Shown: positions 43,700 to 56,415, counted from the first letter of the stretch. The stretch: DNA of 64,000 nucleotides from Jiangella muralis (GCF_001270745.1 NZ_LFXL01000026.1:62001-126000), one strand, 5' to 3'. Made by a program: numbers and translations. Notes: generated by a model not told the origin, from the letters alone.

Positions 43700-43719
43700 G
43701 ATTCAGATCATTCTGAATC
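43700..43719. promoter_or_regulatory. Palindromic operator between the MFS and CGNR genes
   Basis: GATTCAGATCATTCTGAATC is an exact 8+8 inverted repeat with a four-base centre, 37 bases upstream of the MFS start. A second repeat, GGTTA-TGGAG-TAACC, lies near 43758-43772 before the CGNR gene. The encoded CGNR protein is a candidate binder. Confidence 0.55.
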
Positions 43720-43804
43720 ATCGACTGCTTCCCGTAACCTTTGTCATGAGTTCACAGGTTATGGAGTAACCAATGAATCTCGCAAGAGGGTTATGCTCGG
43801 AGGC

Positions 43805-44371
43805 ATGTCCGGAGCCAGCACGCCGGCGCCCGGCCGGCTCGAGACCGTCCGGCGCTTCGTCAACACGCTCGACATCGACGCGGGGACGGACGCGCTGACG
43901 TCGCCGGGCGCGCTCGTCGCCTGGCTGGGCGCCACGGATCTGCTGTCCGGCGACAACCACGGAGCCGGGCGCGACGACCTCGCCCGCGCGGTCGCCGTCC
44001 GCGAGGCGCTGCGGCAGACGCTGGCCGCCAACCACGGCGGTGACCCCATCCCGGCCGCCGCGCTCGCCGTCCTCAACGATGCCGCCGGACGCGCCCGGCT
44101 GACGGCGACCCTCACCGCCCGCGACGGCTGGCGCCCCCGCCCGGCCGCTGACGGCGTCGACGGCGCGCTCGGCGGGCTGCTCGCGCTGGTCGGCGACGCG
44201 ATGGCGGACGGGACGTGGCCGCGGCTCAAGGTGTGCGTCAACGACACCTGCCAGTGGGCGTTCTACGACGAGTCGCGGGCGCGGTCGGGCAAGTGGTGCT
44301 CCATGCAGGTCTGCGGCAACCGGGCCAAGCAGCGGGCGTGGCGCGGCCGCAGGGCAGAATCGACACCGTGA
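43805..44371 (+). CDS. CGNR zinc-finger (ABATE-type) regulator
   Basis: The 188-residue protein has an N-terminal ABATE-like domain (RLETVRRFVNTLDIDAG...) and a C-terminal CGNR zinc finger, LKVCVNDTCQWAFYDESRARSGKWCSMQVCGNRAKQRAWR, with four Cys in CxxxxC...CxxxxC. Such proteins are putative transcription factors. It is divergent from the MFS exporter and overlaps menD by four bases. ATG at 43805 is used; ATG at 43793 is an equally possible start. Confidence 0.85.
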   Translation: MSGASTPAPGRLETVRRFVNTLDIDAGTDALTSPGALVAWLGATDLLSGDNHGAGRDDLARAVAVREALRQTLAANHGGDPIPAAALAVLNDAAGRARLTATLTARDGWRPRPAADGVDGALGGLLALVGDAMADGTWPRLKVCVNDTCQWAFYDESRARSGKWCSMQVCGNRAKQRAWRGRRAESTP

Positions 44372-46017
44372 ACCCCTCGACGTGGGCGGCCCGCACGCTG
44401 GTCACCGAGCTGGTCCGGGCCGGCGTCCGGCAGGTCGTGCTGGCGCCCGGCTCGCGGTCGGCGCCGCTGGCGCACGCGCTGGCGACGGCATCCGCGCGCG
44501 GCGACCTGCGGCTGCACGTCCGCATCGACGAGCGGGTCGCGGCGTTCACGGCGCTCGGGCTGGCCCGCGTGGCCGGGCCCGTGGCCGTCGTGACGACGTC
44601 GGGGACGGCGGCGGCGAACCTGCACCCGGCCGTCCTGGAGGCGTCGCACGCCGGGGTGCCGCTGCTGGCTCTGACGGCGGACCGGCCGCACGAGCTGCGG
44701 GGGACCGGCGCGAACCAGACCACCGACCAGGTGCGGTTGTTCGGGTCCGCCGTCCGGTTCTTCGCCGACGTGCCCGCGCCGTACGGACGGCCGGGTGAGG
44801 ACGGCGACCTGCGCGCGCTGCTGGCCCGCGCGGTGGCGGCGGCCGTGGGGACCCGCTCGGGCGACCCCGGCCCCGTCCACCTCGACCTCGCCTACCGCGA
44901 GCCGCTCGTCCCGGACGGCGACGATGCGTGGCCGGTCCCTGGTGCGCTCGAGGTGACCGAGCCCGTGCGCCCGCCGGAGCCGGTGCTGCTGGCCGACGGC
45001 CCGCGGACCGTTGTCGTGGCGGGCGACGGGGCGGGGCCGGCCGCACGGACGTTCGCCGAGGCCGCCGGCGTCCCCCTGCTCGCCGAGCCGTCGTCGGGCG
45101 CGCGGTCCGGGCCCAACGCCGTCGGGCCCTACCGCCTGCTGCTCGGCCGCCCCGAGCTCGGCGGCCGGGTCGAGCGGGTGGTGGTGTTCGGGCACGCGAC
45201 GCTGTCGCGGCCGGTCAGTGCGCTGCTGGGGGGCGACGGCGTCGAGGTGATGGTCGTCGCCGGCCGCGACCCCGACTGGATCGACGCCGGCAACCGCGCC
45301 GCCCGCGTCGTGTCGGCCGTGACCGCTCCTCCCAGCGGTGACGGCGAGTGGCTGGCGTCGTGGCAGCGGGCCGCGAAGGCCGCCCAGGACGCCGTCGACG
45401 CCGTGCTCGCGGCCGGGCCGCTCACCGGGCCGGCGGTGGCCGCGCTGGTGTGGGCGGCGCGCCGTCCGGGCGAGGCGCTGGTGGCCGGTTCGTCCAACCC
45501 GATCCGCGACCTCGACCTGGCCGCGGCGCCCGTGCTCGACGACGGCGCCGGTCCGGTGCTGGCCAACCGCGGCCTGGCCGGCATCGACGGCACCCTCTCG
45601 ACCGCGACCGGCGTCGCGCTGGGGTCGGACGCCCCCGTCCGCGCGCTCGTCGGCGACCTCACCTTCCTGCACGACGCCGGGGGCCTGCTGGTCGGCCCGC
45701 TGGAGGACCGCCCCGACCTGCAGATCGTGGTCGTCAACGACGACGGCGGCGGCATCTTCGCGCTGCTCGAACACGGCGACCCGGCGCATGCCGACCGCTT
45801 CGAGCGGGTCTTCGGCACCCCGCACGGCGCGGACCTCGCGGCGTTGTGCGCGGGCTATGGGGTGGCGCACCGCCTGGTGACGGACGCGGCGGCGCTGCGG
45901 TCGGCGCTGGCCGAGCCGGTGACTGGGCGCAGCCTGCTGGAGGTCCCGGTCGCCCGCGCCGCCCTGCGCGACCTGCATGCTCGCCTCCGTGCCGCAGTCG
46001 ACGCGGCGCTGGGCTAG
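44368..46017 (+). CDS. menD: SEPHCHC synthase MenD
   Basis: The 549-residue thiamin-diphosphate enzyme adds a succinyl semialdehyde unit from 2-oxoglutarate to isochorismate. The active-site region [29 protein letters not shown] (catalytic Glu), [18 protein letters not shown] and the ThDP/Mg site [14 protein letters not shown]...VNDDGGGIF are intact. GTG overlaps the CGNR stop, so menD is probably cotranscribed with that regulator. Its stop overlaps the stop of the opposite-strand menF by three bases. Confidence 0.95.
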   Translation: MNPSTWAARTLVTELVRAGVRQVVLAPGSRSAPLAHALATASARGDLRLHVRIDERVAAFTALGLARVAGPVAVVTTSGTAAANLHPAVLEASHAGVPLLALTADRPHELRGTGANQTTDQVRLFGSAVRFFADVPAPYGRPGEDGDLRALLARAVAAAVGTRSGDPGPVHLDLAYREPLVPDGDDAWPVPGALEVTEPVRPPEPVLLADGPRTVVVAGDGAGPAARTFAEAAGVPLLAEPSSGARSGPNAVGPYRLLLGRPELGGRVERVVVFGHATLSRPVSALLGGDGVEVMVVAGRDPDWIDAGNRAARVVSAVTAPPSGDGEWLASWQRAAKAAQDAVDAVLAAGPLTGPAVAALVWAARRPGEALVAGSSNPIRDLDLAAAPVLDDGAGPVLANRGLAGIDGTLSTATGVALGSDAPVRALVGDLTFLHDAGGLLVGPLEDRPDLQIVVVNDDGGGIFALLEHGDPAHADRFERVFGTPHGADLAALCAGYGVAHRLVTDAAALRSALAEPVTGRSLLEVPVARAALRDLHARLRAAVDAALG

Positions 46018-47264
46018 GACGTGAGCGCGTCGCGCATCGGGACCAGCTTGGCGACGCTCTCGGCCAGTTCCGCGGCGGGATCGGAGCCGGCGACGATGCC
46101 GCAGCCGGCGAAGAGGCGCAGCCGGCTGCCGGAGACCTCGGCGGAGCGCAGTGCGATGCCCCACTCGCCGTCGCCGCGGGCGTCCATCCAGCCGACCGGG
46201 CCGGCGTAGCGGGCGCGGTCGAGGCCCTCGATCTCGCGGATGACGTCCAGCGCGACCGCCGTAGGAGTGCCGCCGACGGCCGCCGACGGGTGCAGGGCGG
46301 CGGCCAGGGCGAGGGAGGAGGCGTCGGAGTCGGAGACGCCGGCGAGATCCGTCGCCAGGTGCATGACGTTGGGCAGGTGCAGCACGAACGGCGACTCCGG
46401 CACGTTCATGCTGGAGCAGAACGGCGCCAGCGCGTCGGCGACGGAGCGGACGGCGTATTCGTGCTCCTCGAGGTCCTTGCTGGACCGCGCCAGCGACGCC
46501 GCCAGCGCGAGGTCGTGCGCGTCGTCGCCGGTGCGCTGGATGGTGCCGGCGAGGACGCGGGACGTGACGAGGCCGCGCTCGCGCCGCACCAGCAGTTCGG
46601 GGGTGGCGCCGATCATGCCGTCGACGCTGAAGGTCCAGCAGTGCGGGTAGCCGGCCGACAGCCGCTGCAGCGGCCACCGGATGTCGACGGGCACCGGGCT
46701 CTCGGCGACGAGGTCGCGCGCGAGCACCACCTTCTCCAGCGCGCCCGCCACGATGCGGCGGACGGCCTCGGCGACGATGCCCTGCCACTCGGTGCCCGAG
46801 CGCGAACCGTCGGCGTACGTGACGTCCACCGGCCGCCGCGCGGGCGACACCGGCGGCAACGCGGCGCCGCCGGGCAGGTTGCCCGTGACGTCGATGGTCG
46901 TGACCCACCAGCGCCCGGACCGGTGCCCGACGACGGTGTCGGGGAGGACCAGCGAGGACGAGCCGGGGACGTCGTCGAAGGCGAACGAGCCGAACGCGAT
47001 CGGGCCGGTGCCGGGCAGCCGCACCTCGTCACGGACGACGGCGGTGCCGACCATGCGCCGCCACCAGCGGTCGGCCGCGACGAACCGGTTGGCGCCGATG
47101 GTGTCGAACCGGGCGGCCTGCCCCCAGCCGACGACGCCCTCGCCCTGCCGGACCCAGGCCATCGGCGAGTCCTCGGGCAGCAACTCCAGCAGTGGGCCCG
47201 GGTCCGGGACCTCGGTGGTGCGCACGACCATCGGCGCGGAGGCGGGCAGCGTCGTCACGACCAT
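46014..47264 (-). CDS. menF: Isochorismate synthase
   Basis: The 416-residue chorismate-utilising enzyme converts chorismate to isochorismate. The conserved blocks [84 protein letters not shown] and [15 protein letters not shown] identify the MenF/EntC group. Proximity to menD and menG favours menaquinone over siderophore synthesis. It is divergent from menG with only about 40 bases between the start codons. Confidence 0.93.
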   Translation of the reverse strand: MVVTTLPASAPMVVRTTEVPDPGPLLELLPEDSPMAWVRQGEGVVGWGQAARFDTIGANRFVAADRWWRRMVGTAVVRDEVRLPGTGPIAFGSFAFDDVPGSSSLVLPDTVVGHRSGRWWVTTIDVTGNLPGGAALPPVSPARRPVDVTYADGSRSGTEWQGIVAEAVRRIVAGALEKVVLARDLVAESPVPVDIRWPLQRLSAGYPHCWTFSVDGMIGATPELLVRRERGLVTSRVLAGTIQRTGDDAHDLALAASLARSSKDLEEHEYAVRSVADALAPFCSSMNVPESPFVLHLPNVMHLATDLAGVSDSDASSLALAAALHPSAAVGGTPTAVALDVIREIEGLDRARYAGPVGWMDARGDGEWGIALRSAEVSGSRLRLFAGCGIVAGSDPAAELAESVAKLVPMRDALTS

Positions 47265-47290
47265 CAAGAGTACGGCCGAGCGGCCCCGGA

Positions 47291-47306
47291 TACAGTGACG
47301 GACGTG
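47291..47306 (+). promoter_or_regulatory. -10 element and leaderless start of menG
   Basis: TACAGT (47291-47296) lies seven bases before GTG at 47304, the start that gives the family N-terminus ([13 protein letters not shown]). No ribosome site precedes either GTG candidate. Confidence 0.45.
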
Positions 47307-47996
47307 ACCCGCGCCTCCCTGGACAAGCAGCCGCACGAGGTGGCGGCGATGTTCGACGACGTCGCCGAGAAGTACGACCGCACCAACGACGTGCTCTCGC
47401 TCGGCCAGGACCGCGCCTGGCGGCGGGCCGTCGTCGCGGCGCTCGGCATCGGGCCGGGGGAGCGGGTGCTCGACCTCGCCGCCGGCACCGGCACCTCCAG
47501 CGAGCCGTTCCGGGCCCGCGGCGCGTTCGTCGTCCCCTGCGACTTCTCCCTCGGCATGCTCCGGACCGGCCGGCAGAACCACGCCGACCTGCCGTTCGTC
47601 GCCGGCGACGCCACCCGGCTGCCGTTCGCCGACGCCGTCTTCGACGCGGTCACCATCTCCTTCGGCCTGCGCAACGTGCACGACCCCAGGGCCGGGCTGC
47701 GCGAGCTGCTGCGCGTCACCCGGCCGGGCGGCCGGGTCGTGGTGTGCGAGTTCAGCCACCCGACGTTCACGCCGTTCCGCAAGGTCTACGTCGAGTACCT
47801 GATGCGCGCGCTGCCGCCGGTCGCCCGCCGGGTGTCCAGCAGCCCCGACGCGTACGTGTACCTGGCCGAGTCCATCCGCGCCTGGCCCGACCAGCCCGGG
47901 CTGGCCGCATGGCTGCGCGAGGCGGGCTGGGCCGACGTCCGCTGGCGCAACCTCAGCGGTGGCATCGTCGCGCTGCACCACGCCGTGAAGCCCTGA
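47304..47996 (+). CDS. menG: Demethylmenaquinone methyltransferase
   Basis: The 230-residue SAM-dependent enzyme (UbiE/MenG) methylates demethylmenaquinone. [44 protein letters not shown] (SAM motif I), [29 protein letters not shown] and [16 protein letters not shown] are diagnostic. GTG at 47304 is preferred; GTG at 47295 adds three residues. It is probably cotranscribed with the two DUF1707 genes that follow after four bases. Confidence 0.95.
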   Translation: MTRASLDKQPHEVAAMFDDVAEKYDRTNDVLSLGQDRAWRRAVVAALGIGPGERVLDLAAGTGTSSEPFRARGAFVVPCDFSLGMLRTGRQNHADLPFVAGDATRLPFADAVFDAVTISFGLRNVHDPRAGLRELLRVTRPGGRVVVCEFSHPTFTPFRKVYVEYLMRALPPVARRVSSSPDAYVYLAESIRAWPDQPGLAAWLREAGWADVRWRNLSGGIVALHHAVKP

Positions 47997-48000
47997 CGGG

Positions 48001-48825
48001 ATGGCTCGGGGACAGAACAGGCGGCCGGAGGACGACGACCGCCGGCGCTACACGGCGGTGCTCGAGGCCGCGCGCACGGACGGCCGCATCGACGACGCCG
48101 AGCACTCCCGGCGCTCCTTCACCGTCCGCTACGCGCAGACGATGGGCGAGCTGGACGCCGTCGTGGGCGATCTGCCCGGGCCGGCCCGGACGGCGGGCGG
48201 CCCGTCGCTGGCCACGGTGACCGTGGCGGGGGTCGCGATGCTGGCCGCCGTGGGCCTCGGTATCGCGGCGGCGAGCTCCGGCGACGACGACGCGCCGGCC
48301 GCCGACCCGCCGGCGGTCGAGGTCGAGCCGCCGCCGGTCGAGGAGGTCGAGGAGGTCGAAGAGGTCCCGGTGGACATGTTCGCCGCGGCCGAGCTGACCG
48401 CCCTGTGGGAGGCGCTGGCCGCGGAACAGGTGTCCGGCGTCAAGAGCATCTACCTGCACGACACGTGGGCCGACCTCGACGTGCGGACGGCGCCGGGCGC
48501 GCCCACCTACGACGACGTCGAATACGACGGCACGCTGGGCGAGCGCGAACCGGGCGGGCAGGTGACCGACGAGGACCCGGAGGACGCGTTCTTCACCCTC
48601 GACCAGGTCGACCCGGCCGTCGTCGCCGCGTGCGCCGCCCGGGCCGCGGAGGTCGCCCAGCGGCCGGACCGCGCGGTCGAGCTGATCGTCATCAACCCTG
48701 ACGTGTCCTACGGCGGCACCGTGACGATCAGCGTGCACCTCGAGACCGACGCGTACGGCGTCGGCGCGGTGGTCACCTGGGACAACACCGGCCAGTACCT
48801 GCTCGACGACGGGATCGACCCATGA
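48001..48825 (+). CDS. DUF1707-domain membrane protein, paralogue 1
   Basis: The 274-residue protein has an N-terminal DUF1707 helix-rich domain (RPEDDDRRRYTAVLEAARTDGRIDDAEHSRRSFTVRYAQTMGELDAVVGDLP). One transmembrane helix follows (about residues 77-97), then a Pro/Glu-rich stalk and an extracellular domain with no recognised family. It is a tandem paralogue of the next gene, overlapping it by four bases. Function is unknown; DUF1707 proteins are common membrane-associated actinobacterial proteins. Confidence 0.8.
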   Translation: MARGQNRRPEDDDRRRYTAVLEAARTDGRIDDAEHSRRSFTVRYAQTMGELDAVVGDLPGPARTAGGPSLATVTVAGVAMLAAVGLGIAAASSGDDDAPAADPPAVEVEPPPVEEVEEVEEVPVDMFAAAELTALWEALAAEQVSGVKSIYLHDTWADLDVRTAPGAPTYDDVEYDGTLGEREPGGQVTDEDPEDAFFTLDQVDPAVVAACAARAAEVAQRPDRAVELIVINPDVSYGGTVTISVHLETDAYGVGAVVTWDNTGQYLLDDGIDP

Positions 48826-49703
48826 GCCGCGCCGACCGCCGCTGGCGGCCGTCGGACGACGACCGCGACCGGTACGCGTCCGCCATCTCGCAGGCGTTCG
48901 CCGAGGGCCGCATCGACGCCACCGACATGGAGAGCCGCACCGCGCTGGTCTACGAGGCGACGTCCATCGCCGACCTCGACGCGCTGGTCGAGGACATGCC
49001 GGCTCCGCCGCGGGACGAGCCGGTGCCGGCGCGCGTGCCGCGGCGCAAGCCGGCCGGTGCCGCCGTCGCGACGCTGATCGGCGGGCTCGCCGTGGTGCTG
49101 ATCCTCGGCGCCATCCTGCTGAGCACGTTCCGCGACGACGGCCCGAGCGTCCCGGACCCGGCGCCGGCCGCCCCGCCAGTGGTCGCCGAGGAGCCGCCGC
49201 CACCGGACGAGGAGGTGCCGCCGCCGGTGGACGACGTCGAGCTGCCGCCCATCGCCACGGTGCAGCTCGGTCTCTTCACGCTGGACGGCCTGAAGCAACT
49301 GTGGACGGCCGCCGTCGCAGCCGACACCGAGCCGAGTGCGATGAGCCTGTTCGCCGACAGCGCCACGCTGGAGGTGCGGTCGGCGTCGGCGCATCGGGCG
49401 CTCGACCGGGTCGAGTACCAGGGCGGGCTGCTGCTGTCGCGCGAGCCCTATCGAGACCTGGGTGACGGCGAAACGGACGACGACACGTTCTTCGCCTGGA
49501 CGGACGTCACGCCCGAGGCGGTGGCGGCCGCGATCGCAGGCACGCCCGCCGCCATGGACGTCGCCGAGGTCGCCGTCCAGCACATCAGCATCGGTCCCTA
49601 CCGGGACGGGCAGTTCACCATCAGCGTCTATCCGGAGGGTGACAGCGGCATCAACTACGTGCGGTGGGACGCCACCGGGCAGCGGGTCGTCGCCGTCTAC
49701 TGA
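48822..49703 (+). CDS. DUF1707-domain membrane protein, paralogue 2
   Basis: The 293-residue protein repeats the plan of the preceding one: DUF1707 domain (PSDDDRDRYASAISQAFAEGRIDATDMESRTALVYEATSIADLDALVEDMP), one transmembrane helix (about 76-96), a Pro/Glu stalk and an extracellular domain. Conserved blocks shared with paralogue 1 include L..LW.A and the end FTISVYPEGDSGINYVRWDATGQ. They presumably arose by tandem duplication and then diverged widely. Confidence 0.8.
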   Translation: MSRADRRWRPSDDDRDRYASAISQAFAEGRIDATDMESRTALVYEATSIADLDALVEDMPAPPRDEPVPARVPRRKPAGAAVATLIGGLAVVLILGAILLSTFRDDGPSVPDPAPAAPPVVAEEPPPPDEEVPPPVDDVELPPIATVQLGLFTLDGLKQLWTAAVAADTEPSAMSLFADSATLEVRSASAHRALDRVEYQGGLLLSREPYRDLGDGETDDDTFFAWTDVTPEAVAAAIAGTPAAMDVAEVAVQHISIGPYRDGQFTISVYPEGDSGINYVRWDATGQRVVAVY

Positions 49704-49713
49704 CGAGCCGGAA

Positions 49714-49737
49714 TTACGCAACGTTGTTGCTGCGTAA
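49714..49737. terminator. Inverted repeat after the DUF1707 genes
   Basis: TTACGCA (49714-49720) pairs with TGCGTAA (49731-49737), and GCAAC/GTTGC forms a smaller alternative hairpin at 49718-49730. It lies ten bases past the stop and may terminate transcription or serve as an operator. Confidence 0.4.
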
Positions 49738-49789
49738 ATCTGCAGGTCAGACCCGGTGACCCGGGGTGAGTGACACAACGGGGAACCCC

Positions 49790-49832
49790 TACACTTGGGA
49801 CCGAGTGTGCGCTCGTGAACGCATTCACGAGC
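49790..49832 (+). promoter_or_regulatory. Promoter region with Rex-like palindrome upstream of menJ-nuo
   Basis: GCTCGTGAA-CGCA-TTCACGAGC (49811-49832) is an exact 9+9 palindrome whose core GTGAA-N4-TTCAC matches the Rex operator. It lies about 10 bases past a probable start from the -10 TACACT (49790-49795), a repressing position. Streptomycete Rex is known to control nuo, which supports the assignment. Confidence 0.7.
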
Positions 49833-49875
49833 GTGCCGCCACGAACCGAACAGTGACACGCAAGAGGACCCGTCG

Positions 49876-51201
49876 ATGAGCCAGCGCACTGGTCGTACGC
49901 GACCGAGCGCCCCGACCCGCACCGCCGGAGAGGCCGACGTCATCGTCGTCGGCGCCGGGCCGGCCGGTTCGACCACGGCCTATCACCTGGCCCGGTCCGG
50001 GCTGGACGTCCTGCTCCTCGAGAAGGCGTCGTTCCCGCGCGACAAGGTCTGCGGCGACGGCCTGACGCCGCGCGCCGTCCGGCAGTTGGTCCGCATGGGC
50101 GTCGACACCAGCGCGCCGGGCTGGATCCGCAACCGCGGCCTGCGCATCATCGGCGGCGGCATGCGGCTGCACCTGCCGTGGCCCGAGCTGGCCAGCTACC
50201 CCGACTACGGCCTGGTCCGCACCCGCACCGACTTCGACGAGCTGCTGGCCCGGCACGCAGCGTCGGCCGGCGCTCGGCTGCACGAGCGCACCAACGTCGT
50301 GGCGCCGGTGCTGGACGAGCGCACCGGCCGCATCGTGGGCGTCACCGCGAAGCCGCTGGACGAGCGCGGCCGGGCCGCGGGCGCGGCCGTCACGTACCGC
50401 GCGCCGCTGGTGGTCGCCGCCGACGGCACGTCGTCGCGGCTGTCCACCGCCATGGGCATCCACAAGCGTGACGATCGCCCGATGGCCGTCGCCGTCCGCA
50501 CGTACTACAAGACGCCGCGCCACGACGACGACTGGATGGAGTCGTGGCTGGAGCTGTGGGCCGACAACCCGGCCGGCGGACGCGACCTGCTGCCCGGTTA
50601 CGGCTGGATCTTCGGCACCGGCAACGGCACCAGCAACGTCGGCCTCGGCATCACCAACACCTCGAAGGCGTTCGGCCGGGTCGACTACAAGGACATGCTG
50701 CGCCGCTGGGCCGCACAGACGCCGCCGGAATGGGGCTTCACCGAAGAGAACCAGGTCGGTGGCATCCGCAGCGCGGCGTTGCCGATGGGATTCAACCGCC
50801 AGCCCCACTACAGTCGTGGGCTGCTCCTGGTCGGCGACGCCGGCGGCATGGTCAATCCCTTCAACGGCGAAGGCATCGACTACGCGATGGAGGCGGCCGG
50901 TCTCGCGGCCACCGTCGTGGCCGACGCGCTCTCCCGGGATGCCGCCGGGCGGGAGCGGGTGCTGCAGGGCTATCCTGCGGCGCTGAAGCACGAACACGGT
51001 GGCTACTTCACGCTCGGCCGCATCTTCGTCAGATTGATCGGTGACCCACGGATCATGAGAATCGCCCGGAACCACGGCCTGCCGCGGCCGTGGCTGATGA
51101 AGTTCACGCTGAAGCTGCTGGCCAACCTGACCGACCACCGCGACGGTGACGTGTACGACCGCGTCATCAACGCGATGACCCGACTCGCCCCGGCGGCGTG
51201 A
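49876..51201 (+). CDS. menJ: Geranylgeranyl-reductase-family menaquinone reductase (MenJ-like)
   Basis: The 441-residue flavoprotein opens with an FAD motif VIVVGAGPAGSTTAYHLARSGLDVLLLEK and has FPRDKVCGDGLTPRAVRQL, VVAADGTSSRL and the second FAD motif LLVGDAGGMVNPFNGEGIDYAMEAAGLAA. This is the geranylgeranyl reductase family; mycobacterial MenJ saturates one isoprene of menaquinone-9. It lies between the men genes and nuo, downstream of a Rex-like palindrome. The gap to nuoA is 52 bases, so it probably leads the nuo transcript. Confidence 0.88.
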   Translation: MSQRTGRTRPSAPTRTAGEADVIVVGAGPAGSTTAYHLARSGLDVLLLEKASFPRDKVCGDGLTPRAVRQLVRMGVDTSAPGWIRNRGLRIIGGGMRLHLPWPELASYPDYGLVRTRTDFDELLARHAASAGARLHERTNVVAPVLDERTGRIVGVTAKPLDERGRAAGAAVTYRAPLVVAADGTSSRLSTAMGIHKRDDRPMAVAVRTYYKTPRHDDDWMESWLELWADNPAGGRDLLPGYGWIFGTGNGTSNVGLGITNTSKAFGRVDYKDMLRRWAAQTPPEWGFTEENQVGGIRSAALPMGFNRQPHYSRGLLLVGDAGGMVNPFNGEGIDYAMEAAGLAATVVADALSRDAAGRERVLQGYPAALKHEHGGYFTLGRIFVRLIGDPRIMRIARNHGLPRPWLMKFTLKLLANLTDHRDGDVYDRVINAMTRLAPAA

Positions 51202-51253
51202 GTAGCTCCATGGAGGACGCTGTGCAGTACCCAGTGCAGAGGGGTGGTCTGGC

Positions 51254-51613
51254 GTGAACTCGTACGCTCCGATCCTCGGTCTCATCGCGATCGCGGCGGC
51301 CTTCGCCGTCGGCTCGGTGGCCTTCTCCTCGCTCGCGGGGCCGAAGCGGTTCAACCGGGCCCGCCTGGACTCCTACGAGTGCGGCATCGAGCCGACGCCG
51401 CAGCCGGTGGGCGGCGGCCGGTTCCCGGTGAAGTACTACCTCACCGCGATGACCTTCATCATCTTCGACATCGAGATCATCTTCTTGTACCCGTGGGCGG
51501 TCCGCTTCGATCACCTCGGGGTCTTCGGCTTCGTCGCGATGGTGACGTTCATCTTCCTGATCACCGTGCCGTTCATCTACGAGTGGCGGCGCGGCGGGCT
51601 CGACTGGGACTAG
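51254..51613 (+). CDS. nuoA: NADH-quinone oxidoreductase subunit A
   Basis: The 119-residue membrane subunit of complex I has three helices and the conserved loop DSYECGIEPTPQPVGGGRFPVKYYLTAMTFIIFDIEIIFLYPW, with the Cys that contacts the quinone-site region. GTG follows a GGGTGG region. It is the first nuo gene, 52 bases after menJ. Confidence 0.95.
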   Translation: MNSYAPILGLIAIAAAFAVGSVAFSSLAGPKRFNRARLDSYECGIEPTPQPVGGGRFPVKYYLTAMTFIIFDIEIIFLYPWAVRFDHLGVFGFVAMVTFIFLITVPFIYEWRRGGLDWD

Positions 51614-51625
51614 CAGAGGCGAATC

Positions 51626-52180
51626 ATGGGTGTTGAAGAGAAGCTTCCGTCCGGCGTGCTGCTGAGCACCGTCGAGGGCCTGCTGGGCTACATGCGCAAG
51701 GGCTCGGTCTGGCCGGCGACGTTCGGCCTGGCCTGCTGCGCCATCGAGATGATGGCGTTCGGCGGTCCCCGGCACGACTCCGCCCGCTTCGGCATGGAGG
51801 TGTTCCGCGCCTCGCCGCGGCAGGCCGACCTCATGATCGTCGCCGGCCGGGTGAGCCAGAAGATGGCCCCGGTGCTGCGGCAGATCTACGACCAGATGGC
51901 CAACCCGAAGTGGGTGCTGTCGATGGGCGTCTGCGCCTCGTCCGGCGGCATGTTCAACAACTACGCCATCGTCCAGGGCGTCGACCACGTCGTGCCCGTC
52001 GACGTCTACCTGCCGGGCTGCCCGCCGCGGCCGGAGATGCTGATCGACGCGATCCTCAAGCTGCACGACCAGATCCAGCACACCAAACTGGGCGCGCACA
52101 AGGTCGCGGCCGACGCCGAGGCCGAGCAGCTGGCGCTGCGGGCCGAGGCCACGCACGAGATGAAGGGCCTGCTCCGGTGA
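51626..52180 (+). CDS. nuoB: NADH-quinone oxidoreductase subunit B
   Basis: The 184-residue peripheral-arm subunit binds the terminal cluster N2. The tandem cysteines in [12 protein letters not shown], the third in [20 protein letters not shown] and the fourth in [10 protein letters not shown] are all present. It adjoins the quinone site with NuoD. ATG follows AGAGGCGAATC. Confidence 0.97.
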   Translation: MGVEEKLPSGVLLSTVEGLLGYMRKGSVWPATFGLACCAIEMMAFGGPRHDSARFGMEVFRASPRQADLMIVAGRVSQKMAPVLRQIYDQMANPKWVLSMGVCASSGGMFNNYAIVQGVDHVVPVDVYLPGCPPRPEMLIDAILKLHDQIQHTKLGAHKVAADAEAEQLALRAEATHEMKGLLR

Positions 52181-53039
52181 GCGACAACGACCCGCAGAGC
52201 GGCAAGCAAGATCCGGAAGAGGTCGAGGAGGCCTCGCGGACGCGCGCCGAGACCAGCCCCGTCGAGGAGCAGAGCGCCGCGGAGGCGCCCGCTGACGCGG
52301 AGCCCGAGGCCGCCGCCGAGGAGCCCGAGGAGGAGTCGCTCCCGGCCGAGCCGGAGGGCCCGGCGCTCCCGCCCGAGCACCCGTCCCGGCGCGGCATGTT
52401 CGGCGCCTACGGCGGCAGCGGCGACACCTCCGGCTACGGCCGGCTGGTGGTCCGCGACGCCAACCCGGTCCGTGGCGGCTCCACCCCGCGCCCGTGGCCG
52501 GAGCAGCTGGAGGCGCTCGGCGACGACGTCAGCGCGGCGCTGCAGGAGGCCGGTGGCACCGACGCCGACGCGTTCGACAAGGTGCTGGTCGACCGCGGCC
52601 AGATCACCTTCTTCGTGAAGCGCGAGAAGCTGGCCGAGGTCGCGCGGACGTTCCGCGACGACCCGCTGCTGCGGTTCGAGATGTGCATGGGCGTCAACGG
52701 CGTGCACTACCCGGAGGAGATCGGCAGCGAGTTGCACGTCCACATCCAGCTGCTCTCGATCACGCACAACCGCCGGGTCAATCTCGAGGTCACCTGCCCC
52801 GAGACCGACCCGCACGTCCCGTCGATCGTCCACACGTACCCGTCGGCCAACTGGCACGAGCGCGAGACGTACGACTTCTTCGGGATCCTCTTCGACGGCC
52901 ACCCGGCGCTGACCCGCATCCAGATGCCGGACGACTGGCCGGGGCACCCGCAGCGCAAGGACTACCCGCTCGGAGGCATCCCCGTGGAGTACAAGGGCGC
53001 GACCATCGCGCCGCCGGACGAGCGGAGGGCGTACAACTG

Positions 53040-53040
<1 letters not shown>
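52177..53040 (+). CDS. nuoC: NADH-quinone oxidoreductase subunit C with acidic N-terminal extension
   Basis: The 287-residue protein ends in the 30-kDa subunit signature ([49 protein letters not shown]). Residues 1-66 are a low-complexity Glu/Ala/Pro-rich extension (for example [15 protein letters not shown]) before the domain start at [11 protein letters not shown]. The extension is longer and more acidic than usual. GTG overlaps the nuoB stop; starting later would have no ribosome site, so I keep it. Confidence 0.95.
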
Positions 53041-54397
<1,357 letters not shown>

Positions 54398-54401
<4 letters not shown>

Positions 54402-55098
54402 CCGACGTGAACGACACACAGGCCGCGATCAGCCCGCTGGACGACACCGTCCGGGCGGAGATGGCTGAGATCATCGCCCGCTACCCGGAGCCGCGCTCCG
54501 CGCTGCTGCCGATGCTGCACCTCGTGCAGGCGCACCAGGGGTACGTCACCCCGGAGGGCATCGAGCTGTGCGCCGAGGTGCTCGACATCACCGAGGCCGA
54601 GGTCGCGGCCGTCGCGACGTTCTACACGATGTACAAGCGCCGCCCGGTCGGCGACTACCACGTCGGCGTCTGCACGAACACGCTGTGCGCCGTCATGGGC
54701 GGCGACGCGATCTGGGACGACCTGTCCGAGTACCTCGGCGTCGGGCACGACGAGACGACCGACGACGGCAAGGTCTCGCTGGAGCGGGTCGAGTGCAACG
54801 CGGCCTGCGACTACGCGCCGGTGATGATGGTCAACTGGGAGTTCATGGACAACCAGACGCCGCAGTCCGCGCGCGAGCTGGTCGACCGGCTGCGTGCCGG
54901 CGAGGAGGTCCGCTCCACCCGCGGCCCGCGCATCTGCTCGTGGAAGCAGGCCGAGCGGGTGCTGGCCGGGTTCCCCGACGACCTCGCCACCGAGGGCGTC
55001 GCCGCCGGCCCGGCCTCGGTCGTGGGCCTGGAACTGGCGCACGAGAACGGCTGGACGGCGCCCGAGGGCGGTCAGCGCGAGCTGGGAGGTAGCAAGAA

Positions 55099-55102
<4 letters not shown>
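54398..55102 (+). CDS. nuoE: NADH-quinone oxidoreductase subunit E
   Basis: The 234-residue 24-kDa subunit carries cluster N1a: Cys in [13 protein letters not shown] (C-x4-C) and in [11 protein letters not shown] (C-x3-C). A C-terminal region past the thioredoxin-like domain (about residues 165-234) is probably flexible. ATG overlaps nuoD by four bases. Confidence 0.95.

Positions 55103-56414
<1,312 letters not shown>

Positions 56415-56415
<1 letters not shown>

Noticed and set aside
45348-47996. An 882-codon rightward open frame
   Set aside because: Only the last ~230 codons encode menG; the upstream part is a shadow of menD and antisense of menF.
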